From CAVVSD01 sp963757125 (GTDB lineage Bacteria > Actinomycetota > Thermoleophilia > Solirubrobacterales > Solirubrobacteraceae), in NCBI GenBank assembly GCA_963757125.1, contig CAVWQP010000005.1, positions 248,001 through 312,000 of the forward strand: 64,000 nt of DNA, in the 5' to 3' direction. Of the stretch, positions 32,847-41,005 are shown one piece after another. A program made the translations under genes and the position numbers. The notes below the pieces were generated by a model. The model was not told where the DNA came from. It did no database searches and was given only the letters and a program-made list of their open reading frames with translations. Within the stretch, counting starts at the first letter, position 1, and each line of letters starts with the position of its first letter.

Positions 32847-33961
32847 ACCGCCTGCGGTCACTGCACGATGCGGGCGTGTCGATCTGGCTCGACACGCTCT
32901 CACGCGAGCTCCTGGACAGCGGCACGTTCGCGACGCTCATCGCCGAGAGCGCCGTGACCGGCGCGACCTCCAACCCCACGATCTTCGCGCGGGCCATCAC
33001 GGGCTCCGACTGCTACGACGACCAGTTGCGAGTCGCGGCCGCCTCCGGCCTACGCGACCCTCAGGAGCTGTTCTTCGAGCTCGCGCTCGACGACGTCCGT
33101 CGCGCCGCTGATCTCCTGCGTCCGACGTACGACCTGAGCGATGGCCACGACGGATTCGTCTCCTTCGAGTGCACGCCGGATCTTGCCGACGACAGCGTGG
33201 GCACCGTTGCGCAGGCCGTCGATCTGTGGAACCGGTTGGCCCGGCCCAACGTCATGATCAAGGTGCCGGGAACCGACGCCGGTGTCCCGGCGATCGAGGA
33301 GCTCACCGCCCGCGGCATCAACGTCAACGTGACGCTGCTGTTCTCCGTGGCGCGCTACGAGCAGGTGATCGATGCGTACATCGCCGGCATCGAGCACCGC
33401 GTGCGCACCGGCGACCCAGTCGACTCGATCTCCTCTGTTGCCTCATTCTTCGTGTCGCGCGTCGACAGCAAGATCGATGCGCTGCTCAGCGAGGAATCCC
33501 CCCTGGCCGGCCGCGTCGCCATCGTCAACGCCCGCCATGCCTACACGCGCTATCGCGATCGATTCAGTGATGCGCGCTGGCGCTTACTGCGCGAGGCCGG
33601 CGCCCGCACGCAGCGGCCGTTGTGGGCCAGCACGGGCACGAAGAATCCGGCGTATTCCGATCTCCTCTACGTCGAGCAGCTCATCATGCCGGACGTCGTG
33701 AACACGATGCCAGAGGCGACCCTGCGCGCCTTCGCCGACCACGGAGAACACGCCCGCACTGCCGTCGCGAGCGATGTAGACGCGACCATCCTTGCGAGGC
33801 TGGAGCACGCCGGCATCGATCTGACCGCAGTCACCGCAGATCTGGAGCGAGAAGGAGTACGTGCGTTCTGCGCGTCCCATCGCGAGCTACTCGCCTGCCT
33901 CACCACCAAGTTGCACCACATCGAGACGCAGCCGATGCACGTCGAACACAGCGGACCGTGA
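32843..33961 (+). CDS. tal: Transaldolase
   Basis: A 372-residue class I transaldolase of the long actinobacterial/cyanobacterial type. The Schiff-base lysine is Lys140 in NVMIKVPGTDAG, with the signature TSNPTIFARAI near 42-52 and ASTGTKNPAY in the C-terminal half. It transfers the dihydroxyacetone unit between sugar phosphates in the non-oxidative pentose phosphate pathway. The ATG overlaps the reductase stop (ATGA) and the stop overlaps a possible GTG of the kinase frame, so the three may be one operon. As an accessory copy it may support NADPH supply under stress. Confidence 0.92.
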   Translation: MNRLRSLHDAGVSIWLDTLSRELLDSGTFATLIAESAVTGATSNPTIFARAITGSDCYDDQLRVAAASGLRDPQELFFELALDDVRRAADLLRPTYDLSDGHDGFVSFECTPDLADDSVGTVAQAVDLWNRLARPNVMIKVPGTDAGVPAIEELTARGINVNVTLLFSVARYEQVIDAYIAGIEHRVRTGDPVDSISSVASFFVSRVDSKIDALLSEESPLAGRVAIVNARHAYTRYRDRFSDARWRLLREAGARTQRPLWASTGTKNPAYSDLLYVEQLIMPDVVNTMPEATLRAFADHGEHARTAVASDVDATILARLEHAGIDLTAVTADLEREGVRAFCASHRELLACLTTKLHHIETQPMHVEHSGP

Positions 33962-34125
33962 ACGCCATCGCCCCGGGCTCGGGTGCGGCGCTGACGCTCG
34001 CACGTCTGGCCCCCAACGGCTGTGCCTATCGTTGGTCCATGTCGTCCCGAGGTCAGCCGACGTCGGGCCCGGACCAGCATCTCGCCGACTCGGGTGAGGC
34101 CTCAGGGCCCGACGCCAGGAGGCGA

Positions 34126-35112
34126 ATGAGGAAGAGAGCTCGCGGCCGGTTCCGCTCGTTGCCGTTGTTCTGGCGCGTCTTCGTGGCCGACGCGGTCGTC
34201 CTCGGCACCGCGACGGTGCTGCTGGCGATCGCGCCGGTCACCGTGTCAGTGCCGATCGCGTTCGACCAGCTCCTCATCCTGCTGGCCGGCCTCATGACGA
34301 TCCTGGCGATCAATTCCGCCTTCCTGAGACACACGCTGCAGCCGCTGCAGTCGTTGATCCACATCATGGATCGGATCGATGCGCTCGAGCCCGGCCGCCG
34401 GGTCGAGTTTCCTGATGCAGGAAGCGACGTGCGCCGGCTCGCGGCCGCGTTCAACGCGATGTTGGAACGCCTCGAAGCCGAGCAGCGTGCGAGCACGGAG
34501 ATGGCGCTCTCCGTGCAGGAGGGCGAGCGTCAGAGGATCGCGCGCGAGCTGCACGACGAGGTGGGTCAGACCCTGACGGCCATGCTCTTGCAGATCGAGA
34601 GCTTCTTCGCCGCCGCGCCCGACAGCCTTCGCGACGAGCTCGACGAGCTACGCGAGACGGCGCGCAGCGGCGCAGAGGACGTTCGCCGCATCGCACAGCG
34701 CTTGCGGCCGGAGGCGCTGGAGGAACTCGGGCTGCCGAGCGCGCTGCTGGCGCTGACGGACCTCTTCGCTCGCCAGACCGGGTTGCGCGTCGCGCGCACC
34801 GTCGAGCAGGATCTGCCGCTGACCGCCCAGGACGAGCTCGTCATCTACCGCGTCGCACAGGAGGCGCTGACCAACATCGCTCGGCACGCCCATGCGACAA
34901 CCGCCGAGCTGACGCTCTCGCGTGCGGATGACGATGCGGTTCTCCTTGTCGTGCGTGACGACGGCGTCGGATTTGACGTCGATCGTCGAGGGTCGTCCTA
35001 CGGCATCCGTGGCATGCGCGAGCGCGCGATGCTCATCGGCGCGACGATGCGCGTCACGTCCGGCCCGCGAAGCGGGACCGAGGTCACGGTGCGGGTGCCG
35101 CCGCGGGACTGA
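34126..35112 (+). CDS. NarL-type sensor histidine kinase
   Basis: A 328-residue membrane kinase with two membrane helices (about 16-36 and 46-66), almost no periplasmic loop between them, a HAMP linker (about 67-120), a HisKA_3 dimerisation domain with phospho-acceptor His143 in ERQRIARELHDEVGQTL, and an HATPase domain (NxxRHA in NIARHAHA, DDGVGFD, YGIRGMRERA). ATG 34126 with AGGAGG close in front is chosen; the frame is open back to a GTG at 33958 that overlaps the transaldolase stop. No regulator is adjacent; the NarL regulators at 16.4 and 18.3 kb on the island are candidate partners. Confidence 0.87.
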   Translation: MRKRARGRFRSLPLFWRVFVADAVVLGTATVLLAIAPVTVSVPIAFDQLLILLAGLMTILAINSAFLRHTLQPLQSLIHIMDRIDALEPGRRVEFPDAGSDVRRLAAAFNAMLERLEAEQRASTEMALSVQEGERQRIARELHDEVGQTLTAMLLQIESFFAAAPDSLRDELDELRETARSGAEDVRRIAQRLRPEALEELGLPSALLALTDLFARQTGLRVARTVEQDLPLTAQDELVIYRVAQEALTNIARHAHATTAELTLSRADDDAVLLVVRDDGVGFDVDRRGSSYGIRGMRERAMLIGATMRVTSGPRSGTEVTVRVPPRD

Positions 35113-35170
35113 CGGCACGAGGACTTCGCGATCCCTGACCCGCCACGACCTGATGCCTTCGCGGCGAAAG

Positions 35171-36049
35171 CTAGCCGAGGAGGTCGAACCGCGTCCCGCG
35201 TGGCGTGACCAGGATCGGGCACGCCGCGGACCTGGCGAGCACAGCCGTCGTGCTTCCCATCAGAACCGCCCCGATCGGCCCGTACGCGCGCGAGCCCACG
35301 ACGAGCAGGTCCAGCTCGGCGGTCTCCGTCAGCAGGACCTCGTCCCCTGTGCCGTCGGCGAACAGACCGCTCACCTCGACGCGCTCGCGCGCAGCCTCCA
35401 GCGCCCCCTCGTGGGCGGCTCGCAACTCCGTGCGCATGGCGTCGTTGGCGGACGTGCTCACAAGCGCCGACGGCGTCACACCCCCGAAGGCCAGGGCCTG
35501 ACAGGCCGTGATGACGCGCAACTCGGCGCCTGAGCTCTCCGCCAGCGCGACCGCCGCCTGCAGCGCCTGCTGCGCCTCCTCCGAGCCGTCGAGCCCGACT
35601 CCGACTCGCGCGAGCGGCCCGGGCGACTCGTCCCCGTAACCGCGAGGTGCGATGGCGACGGGGCACGCCCCGCCGGCGAGAAGGCGCTCACCCACGCCAC
35701 CGATGAGCAGGCGGCCGATCGGTCCGCGCTGGGTCGAGCCCACGACGATGAGCCCGGTGTCCGGCCGCTCGCTGACGTGCTGCAGCTCGCGAGCCGCGGA
35801 GTTGCCCGGCACGACGTCTGCGGCCGCGTCGTCCAACCCCGTCTCGCGCGCTCGCTGCGCGATCGTCGCGCGCGCCTGCTCGCGCAAACAGGCCATCTCC
35901 GGCGCCGCAGGGTCGGTGAAGTCTCCGTGCGCGAGCACCGTCACGATCCTCGTGGGAGCATGGGTGCACTCGGCGAGCCGGCGTCCCAGTGCCAGTGCGT
36001 CCCCCGTGCGCGCTCCCACGTCGACAGCGATGACGATGTTCTTCGTCAC
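35171..36049 (-). CDS. Universal stress protein, tandem UspA domains (copy 1)
   Basis: A 292-residue protein with two UspA domains (about 1-140 and 148-290). Each ends in the ATP-binding pattern G-x2-G-x9-G-(S/T/V): VVGSTQRGPIGRLLIGGVGE in the first and VVGSRAYGPIGAVLMGSTT in the second. Such tandem proteins are induced by hypoxia, starvation or redox stress in actinobacteria. The GTG start gives MTKNIVIAVDVG. It diverges from the second Usp gene with an 89-bp region that should contain both promoters. Confidence 0.9.
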   Translation of the reverse strand: MTKNIVIAVDVGARTGDALALGRRLAECTHAPTRIVTVLAHGDFTDPAAPEMACLREQARATIAQRARETGLDDAAADVVPGNSAARELQHVSERPDTGLIVVGSTQRGPIGRLLIGGVGERLLAGGACPVAIAPRGYGDESPGPLARVGVGLDGSEEAQQALQAAVALAESSGAELRVITACQALAFGGVTPSALVSTSANDAMRTELRAAHEGALEAARERVEVSGLFADGTGDEVLLTETAELDLLVVGSRAYGPIGAVLMGSTTAVLARSAACPILVTPRGTRFDLLG

Positions 36050-36138
36050 GAGCTGCGGCGCACACTAGCGTCGTGCGTGTCCTTGCCCCCGATGCGACCC
36101 GCCTGGTGTTGCACGTGGACGACTGACACCATGGCGCG

Positions 36139-37041
36139 ATGCCGAGTCCGACCATGATCGTGTGCGCCGTCGACAGGTCGCGCCGAGCGCATCACGTCGC
36201 GCGAGTGTCACGAGGGCTCGCAGAGGCGCTCGACGCTCAGGTCGTGCTGACGCACGTCTTCGATCCCATGATGGTGCCGGCGCCTCCCACGCGCGAGCTG
36301 GACCGCTTGCTGAGCACGGAGGACATCGAGCAGCACGAGCGCGGGCTCGCACATCGCGCCCTCGCACGCACGGCCGAGTTCCTGGGCGATGTCGCGTACA
36401 CCACCGTCTTCGCCGAAGGTCGCCCCGAGCCCGAGATCCTCCGTGTCGTGGACGACAACGACGCGCGGTTGCTGGTCACCGGCTCGGGGGCACGCACGCC
36501 GGTCGAACGCATCATGGGCGGCAGCCTGTCTGCACAGCTGGCCGTCGCGGCGCGATGTCCAGTCGTCGTCGTGACCGACAACGCCGAGATGCACGGCGCG
36601 GGCCCCGTTCTCGCGGCGTACGACGGATCAGATCACAGCCTGCGAGCGGCACGGCACGCCGCGGGGCTCGCGGTACGGCTGGCCCGGGAGCTGGTGCTGA
36701 TGCACGTCGGGGCCCAGGGTCAGTCCGGTCTCCAGGCGGATGAGGCACTCGCGCGTGAGCTGCATGCAGCCGCCCGTGCCTGCGCAGCGGAGGCGACACG
36801 TGGCGTTGCGCAGCGTCTCGACGTCACCTTCGTGGTCGAACACGGTGATCCCGTGGAGCAGCTGCTGCTCGCGGCGCATGAGCGCGCCGCGCCACTCATC
36901 GTCGTCGGCAGCCGTGGGCGAAATGCGCTGAAGGCGGCGCTCCTGGGATCCGTCTCGGCGGGCGTCGTACGGCGCGCCGATCGACCCGTCGTCGTCGCCG
37001 GCCCACATGCGGAAGAGCCGCTCGTCGCCATCGCGACGTAG
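36139..37041 (+). CDS. Universal stress protein, tandem UspA domains (copy 2)
   Basis: A 300-residue protein with two UspA domains (about 1-147 and 153-295). Nucleotide-loop motifs are VTGSGARTPVERIMGGSLSA and VVGSRGRNALKAALLGSVSA. The overall sequence differs clearly from the divergent neighbour, so this is not a recent duplication. It probably belongs to the same stress response as the hemerythrin, GreA-like and oxidase genes of the island. Downstream the sequence becomes degenerate (Mrp and transposase remnants). Confidence 0.9.
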   Translation: MPSPTMIVCAVDRSRRAHHVARVSRGLAEALDAQVVLTHVFDPMMVPAPPTRELDRLLSTEDIEQHERGLAHRALARTAEFLGDVAYTTVFAEGRPEPEILRVVDDNDARLLVTGSGARTPVERIMGGSLSAQLAVAARCPVVVVTDNAEMHGAGPVLAAYDGSDHSLRAARHAAGLAVRLARELVLMHVGAQGQSGLQADEALARELHAAARACAAEATRGVAQRLDVTFVVEHGDPVEQLLLAAHERAAPLIVVGSRGRNALKAALLGSVSAGVVRRADRPVVVAGPHAEEPLVAIAT

Positions 37042-37179
37042 AACCCTCGTCAAGGGGACCTCGCCTCTCCACCGGCGTGCTGCCGTCGCAGCAAGAGCAC
37101 TCGCGGGTTCTACGACCCCGTCCTGGGCGACCCCGCCGATGGCTGATCGTCGCCGTGGCCTGGTCCGGGCCGGCCTTCA

Positions 37180-37465
37180 CGGCGGCGAGCGCGCAGGGAA
37201 GCCGCCTGCGCGATCGCGTGCCCAGACAGCGGCGACGTGACGAGCACGAAGAGGATGACGAGCGCGGCGCTTGTGATGATCTCCGCTTCGCGGGTCGCGA
37301 TCGACGCGGCGAGGGACGGACGCTCAGCGTCGCCGCGGCCGTCGTCGGGCGCAATGCGAAGGCGACGCCGAGCCCGAGGACGACAGCCGTGGCCACGCCG
37401 CCCGGAGCGAGGCTGGTCAGGACGAGCAGGTAGACGCCGGCGAGTGCGAGACCGCCGATGAGCAC
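37180..37465 (-). pseudogene. Fused remnants of Mrp/Mnh Na+/H+ antiporter subunits E and G
   Basis: On the minus strand a frame starting MLIGGLALAGVYLLVLTSLA resembles the N-terminal membrane part of MrpE (ending GLGVAFALRP), then a different frame reads TSAALVILFVLVTSPLSGHA, which resembles the C-terminal helix of MrpG. The middle of the antiporter operon (rest of E, F and start of G) is missing. It looks like the scar of an internal deletion. The assignment rests on short membrane segments. Confidence 0.5.
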
Positions 37466-37479
37466 AACGCGTCACGGCG

Positions 37480-38375
37480 CCACCGCCTGCAGGACCGCGG
37501 CGGCGTCCGAGCCGGGCGCTCGCTTCGGCGCCGTCGGCGGCGTTGAAGATCGGACGTCTCAGCGCGCCGAGGACGTCGTGCTGGTCCTTGCGCGCGTGGC
37601 CTTTGAGGTCTCTGAGGAAGTGCACGGTAGCGCTGCCAGCAGGCGCCGAGCACCTTGGCGATCGCCGCCTTCAGCCCGCGTGCGCGTCGCTGATGGCCAG
37701 GCGGACGCCGGTCAGCCCGCGCGCGACGAGCCCGCGGAGAAAGTCGGTCCAGAACGCCTCGGTCTCCGCCTCGCCGACGTCGAGGGAGAGGATCTCGCGG
37801 CGGCCGGTCTCGTGGACGCCATGCGCGATGACCAGAGCCTTGGGGACGACGCGGCCGCCGGCCCGGACCTTCTCGACCTTGGCATCGAGAAACGGGTACG
37901 GATAGTCAGCTTCGAGCGGACGGATGCGGAACGCCTCGACCTGCTCATCCAGTCCGGCGCAGATCCGGCTCACCTCGCTCTTTGAGATCCGCAGCCCGAG
38001 GCTCTCGACGAGCTGATCGACCCGGCGCGTGGAGACGCGGCAGACATGGGCCTGCTGGACCACGCTGAGCCGCGCCTGCTCCTAGCGCCGCCGCGGCTCC
38101 AGGAACGACGGGAAGTACGAGCCCTGACGGATCTTCGGGATCTGCAGCTCGATCTCCCCGGCCCGTGTGTCCCACCGTCGCGGCCGATAGCCGCTGCGAT
38201 ACGTCGCGCGGTCCTCGGTCCGCTCACCCAGCTGCGCGCCGATCAGATCAGACACCTCGGCCTCCATCAGCTCGCCGACCAGCCAGCGCAGCGACTCGCG
38301 GAACAGATCAGCGCCCTCCTGGCTGCGCAGCACTTCGACGACCTCGGCGGCAGTCATGCTCTTGGCTCCGGCCAT
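37480..38375 (-). mobile_element. IS256-family transposase, inactivated
   Basis: The transposase (mutator family) starts at ATG 38375 (MAGAKSMTAAEVVEVLRSQE). The N-terminal region (DLIGAQLGERTEDRATYRSG) and the DDE part with LDAKVEKVRAGGRVV and LAISDAHAG are clear. It carries an in-frame TAG after SFLEPRRR (near 38.08 kb), a one-base deletion at DAHAG (37671) and another shift before VHFLRDLKGHARKDQHDVLG; the 3' third is cut off at the Mrp remnant. It is not functional. It interrupts the efflux adaptor remnant upstream. Confidence 0.85.
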
Positions 38376-38384
38376 CGCCGGTGC

Positions 38385-38894
38385 CTCCTTTCGTCAACCG
38401 TGAGAAGTCGACGATTCTCGGCGCCGAGGTGCGGAGCGCCCTCCGCGTCCTCCAGGTGAACGCGACGGCGGTGCCGACGTGGTAGCCGAGCCTGCGCAGG
38501 TTCCGATTGAGCTGACGGACGTCGGTGCCCTCGTCGCCGATGTGCAGGTCGCGGTAGGCCGGGACCGTGCCGCACAGCAGCAGCACCGGGCGCTCGTCGA
38601 CCCGGTACAGGACGTCGCCGCAGCCCACCCGGTCGCCCGCCTCGGGCAGCTCGGTGTACGTCCCGCGGGCCCGGTTGATCACCGGGTACGGCGAGCCGTC
38701 CGCCCGTGCGCGCTAGGTCAGGGTCCCGTTCACCGAGAGGGAAGCCGACAGCGCCCCTCGCTGCACCTTCGCCGTGTTCGCGGGTGCCTGGGTCGCCGCC
38801 GGGGTCGCCCCTCCCCACCGGACGTCACGACCACGCCGGCGGTGACGGCGACCAGGATGACCCCCGCGGCCACGGTCCATGCCCTCCGGCTCAC
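38385..38894 (-). pseudogene. Efflux periplasmic adaptor / peptidoglycan-binding protein remnant
   Basis: A GTG at 38894 starts SRRAWTVAAGVILVAVTAG, a membrane anchor. After a frameshift near 38.81 kb the sequence continues NTAKVQRGALSASLSVNGTL, then a TAG stands where TAC (Tyr) is expected, followed by PVINRARGTYTELPEAGDRV and a peptidoglycan-binding-like segment (DVRQLNRNLRRLGYHVG). This is the N-terminal half of a HlyD/MacA-like adaptor as found next to ABC exporters. It is cut by the IS256 copy. Confidence 0.65.
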
Positions 38895-38899
38895 GGGCG

Positions 38900-39185
38900 C
38901 GTCACGCCCAGCCGGGCGGAGGAGCGGGCGCATTGGCGCATCGCGGCGTTGAGGGTGCTCATGCCGCCGCTCGACGCGGCCGACGGGATGCGTCTCGTGT
39001 CGACCAGCGGCGCGCCCGGGGCGGGATCCGGGAAGTCCGTCACACCGTGGTCGCGGATGCACCGCGCGAACTCGAGGGCGGCCTTCTGCTGCTCGCTGCT
39101 GCGCGTATGGCCGGTGAAGCCCGACGGCTCCAGGTCCTTGCACGCGGCGATGGCGGCCTTCCACGCCGCGCTGTCGGTGTCCAGC
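38900..39185 (-). pseudogene. Fragment of a small secreted/lipoprotein-type protein
   Basis: A minus-strand frame reads AWKAAIAACKDLEPSGFTGH, then SSEQQKAALEFARCIRDHGV and TDFPDPAPGAPLVDT, followed by a partner helix with AMRQCA. The C...FxxCxRxxGxxxFPDP...C pattern is that of small exported proteins often encoded beside efflux adaptors in actinobacteria. The signal peptide end is missing, so it is a fragment. It precedes the adaptor remnant in the same direction. Confidence 0.5.
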
Positions 39186-39186
39186 G

Positions 39187-39333
39187 AACCACGCGGGCGT
39201 CGGCCTCGGCCTGGCGATCGTGAAGAGCATCGCCCGAGCGCACGACGGCGCCCTCGTGGTCAAGCCCCGGGAGGCCGTAGGGCTCTGCGTGACGGTGCGA
39301 CTCCCAGCCGCGCCGGCCCCCATCACCAACTGA
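39187..39333 (+). pseudogene. C-terminal fragment of a sensor histidine kinase
   Basis: 48 codons ending at TGA 39333 read AGVGLGLAIVKSIARAHDGA and then VGLCVTVRLPAA, the G2 box and last strand of an HATPase domain. Everything upstream is missing; the fragment begins abruptly against the opposite-strand lipoprotein fragment. It marks another recombination join. Confidence 0.65.
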
Positions 39334-39449
39334 CGACCCGGGGCAGTCGCGGCGCTCCCGCGGACGGCGGCGCCCGCACACCCGAGCCTGGTGCACGACG
39401 AGGAACGCGTCACCCGATGCTCATGGGTCATGTAGCGTTGCGCGGAATC

Positions 39450-39468
39450 GGCAACGTGATGCGTTGCC
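39450..39468. promoter_or_regulatory. Inverted repeat upstream of the first substrate-binding protein gene
   Basis: GGCAACG-TGATG-CGTTGCC is a perfect inverted repeat with 7-bp arms, 110-128 bp before the start at 39578. It could be an operator; the neighbouring AGCGTTGCGC adds a further half-site-like copy. Confidence 0.4.
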
Positions 39469-39577
39469 GCTGTTCCGGCTGTCCCGTCGCGGGCCTTCGG
39501 GAGGACGCTCCGCGCGTGATCGCTCAGAACGTGAGGCACGCGTCACGGCCGTCAACGGATGGTCGGAGGAGGTTGCT

Positions 39578-40918
39578 GTGAGGGTCTCAACCAGGGCGCT
39601 GCGAGCGCTCCTGCTCACCGTCGCTGCACTCGGGCTCGCCGTGACCGGGTGCGGCAGCGACAACAGCGGCTCGTCGGGCGGTGGCGGCACCGCCGCCAAG
39701 CAGGCCGGCGGGGAGACGGCGTCGACGTCGCAGTGCGGTCCCGACGCCGCGGGCAAGAAGGCCACGGGAACGCCGATCAAGCTCGGCTCGATCACGACCA
39801 AGATCCCGGGCATCGACTTCACCGACGGCTCGGATGCCGCTGCGGCGTACTTCAAGTGCGTCAACGACAACGGCGGCATCAAGGGCCATCCGGTCGACTT
39901 CATCGTCGAGACGCACGGCTCCGACCCGCAGCAGGTCGCCTCGCTGGCCACGAAGCTGGCGGAGTCCGACAAGGTCGACGCGTTCGTGGCCGGGTTCTCG
40001 ATCCTGGACTGCACGGTCAACCACGGCTACTACGAGAAGAACGATTTCTACCCGATCGTGGCCGGCGTGCCGAACGAGTGCTTCAACACGCCGAACATCG
40101 CCGCGCTGAACATGGGGCCGCTGTACTCCAGCCTGGGCGCAGTGCGCTACGTCATCGATACGGCCGGCGCCAAGGGCACGCTGGTCATGGTGACGCCCAA
40201 GCAGCCGGGGGCCGCGGCCATCAACGAGGGCGCGCTGACCTACGCCAAGCAGAAGGGCCTGAAGGCGGTCAGCCGACTGGAGAACGTGCCGATCTCCGAT
40301 CCGGCGTCGCTCGTGCAGGCGCTTGTCTCGCAGGCCGGTGACGGCGGCGGTGTGGTGCTGGACTTCACCCCGCCGGAGGGCGTGAAGATCATGCAGGCGG
40401 CAGCGCAGCAGGGCGTCATTGACAAGGTTCACTGGGGCTCCTCCACGCCGCTGAACGACACCTCGGTGCCCGACGCGGTCGGCAAGCCGTGGGAGGGCAA
40501 GATGTTCATCAACGCCGAGCTGGCGCTGCTGGACTCCAACGGGCCGGACATGCAGCTATACCGCGCCGTGAACAAGCAGTACTCGCCCGACAACCCGATC
40601 GGCTCGTTCGGTCAGATGGGCTTTGTGGCGGCGAAGATGTTCACCGACACGGTCCGCAAGCTGCCCGAGGACCAGCTCAACAAGGAAGGCATCAACAAGG
40701 CCATCCTGGACATCAAGAACTACAAGACCGACGTGCTGTGCAAGCCCTGGTACTTCCAGAAGATGGACAAGCACGTTCCGAACAACACCGACCGTACGGT
40801 GACGCCGAAGGACGGCAAGATGGTCGAGGCCGAGGGCTGCACCGACATCCCCGACAGCTACCCGGACCTGAAGTACGTGCGTGAGTACGAGGCCACGCAC
40901 GACGTCAACAAGGGCTAG
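39578..40918 (+). CDS. ABC transporter substrate-binding lipoprotein (branched-chain amino acid/aromatic type), copy 1
   Basis: A 446-residue exported lipoprotein: lipobox LAVTGCG puts the lipidated Cys near 25, followed by a Gly/Ser/Ala linker and a periplasmic-binding-protein type 1 domain (GSITTKIPGIDFTDGSDAAA, then VDAFVAGFSILDCTVNHGYY). In this family relatives bind aromatic acids, amides or urea. The GTG start has GGAGGAGG 5 bases upstream. It is about 80% identical by eye to the protein at 43.9-45.2 kb. No permease or ATPase gene is in the window, so it is an orphan or delivers to a transporter elsewhere. It faces the VAO-type oxidase across a strong hairpin. Confidence 0.9.
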   Translation: MRVSTRALRALLLTVAALGLAVTGCGSDNSGSSGGGGTAAKQAGGETASTSQCGPDAAGKKATGTPIKLGSITTKIPGIDFTDGSDAAAAYFKCVNDNGGIKGHPVDFIVETHGSDPQQVASLATKLAESDKVDAFVAGFSILDCTVNHGYYEKNDFYPIVAGVPNECFNTPNIAALNMGPLYSSLGAVRYVIDTAGAKGTLVMVTPKQPGAAAINEGALTYAKQKGLKAVSRLENVPISDPASLVQALVSQAGDGGGVVLDFTPPEGVKIMQAAAQQGVIDKVHWGSSTPLNDTSVPDAVGKPWEGKMFINAELALLDSNGPDMQLYRAVNKQYSPDNPIGSFGQMGFVAAKMFTDTVRKLPEDQLNKEGINKAILDIKNYKTDVLCKPWYFQKMDKHVPNNTDRTVTPKDGKMVEAEGCTDIPDSYPDLKYVREYEATHDVNKG

Positions 40919-40932
40919 CGCCGTCGCGACGC

Positions 40933-40961
40933 GCGGGCCCCACGGCGAGCGTGGGGCCCGC
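40933..40961. terminator. Bidirectional hairpin terminator
   Basis: GCGGGCCCCACG-GCGAG-CGTGGGGCCCGC is a perfect 12-bp stem with a 5-base loop, 15 bp after the substrate-binding protein stop and 45 bp before the stop of the convergent oxidase gene. No U-run is present, which is common in high-GC actinobacteria. Confidence 0.75.
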
Positions 40962-41005
40962 AGCCGGCGACACGCCAGCGGGCTCGGCCGGTCGGCTGTC
41001 TGCCC

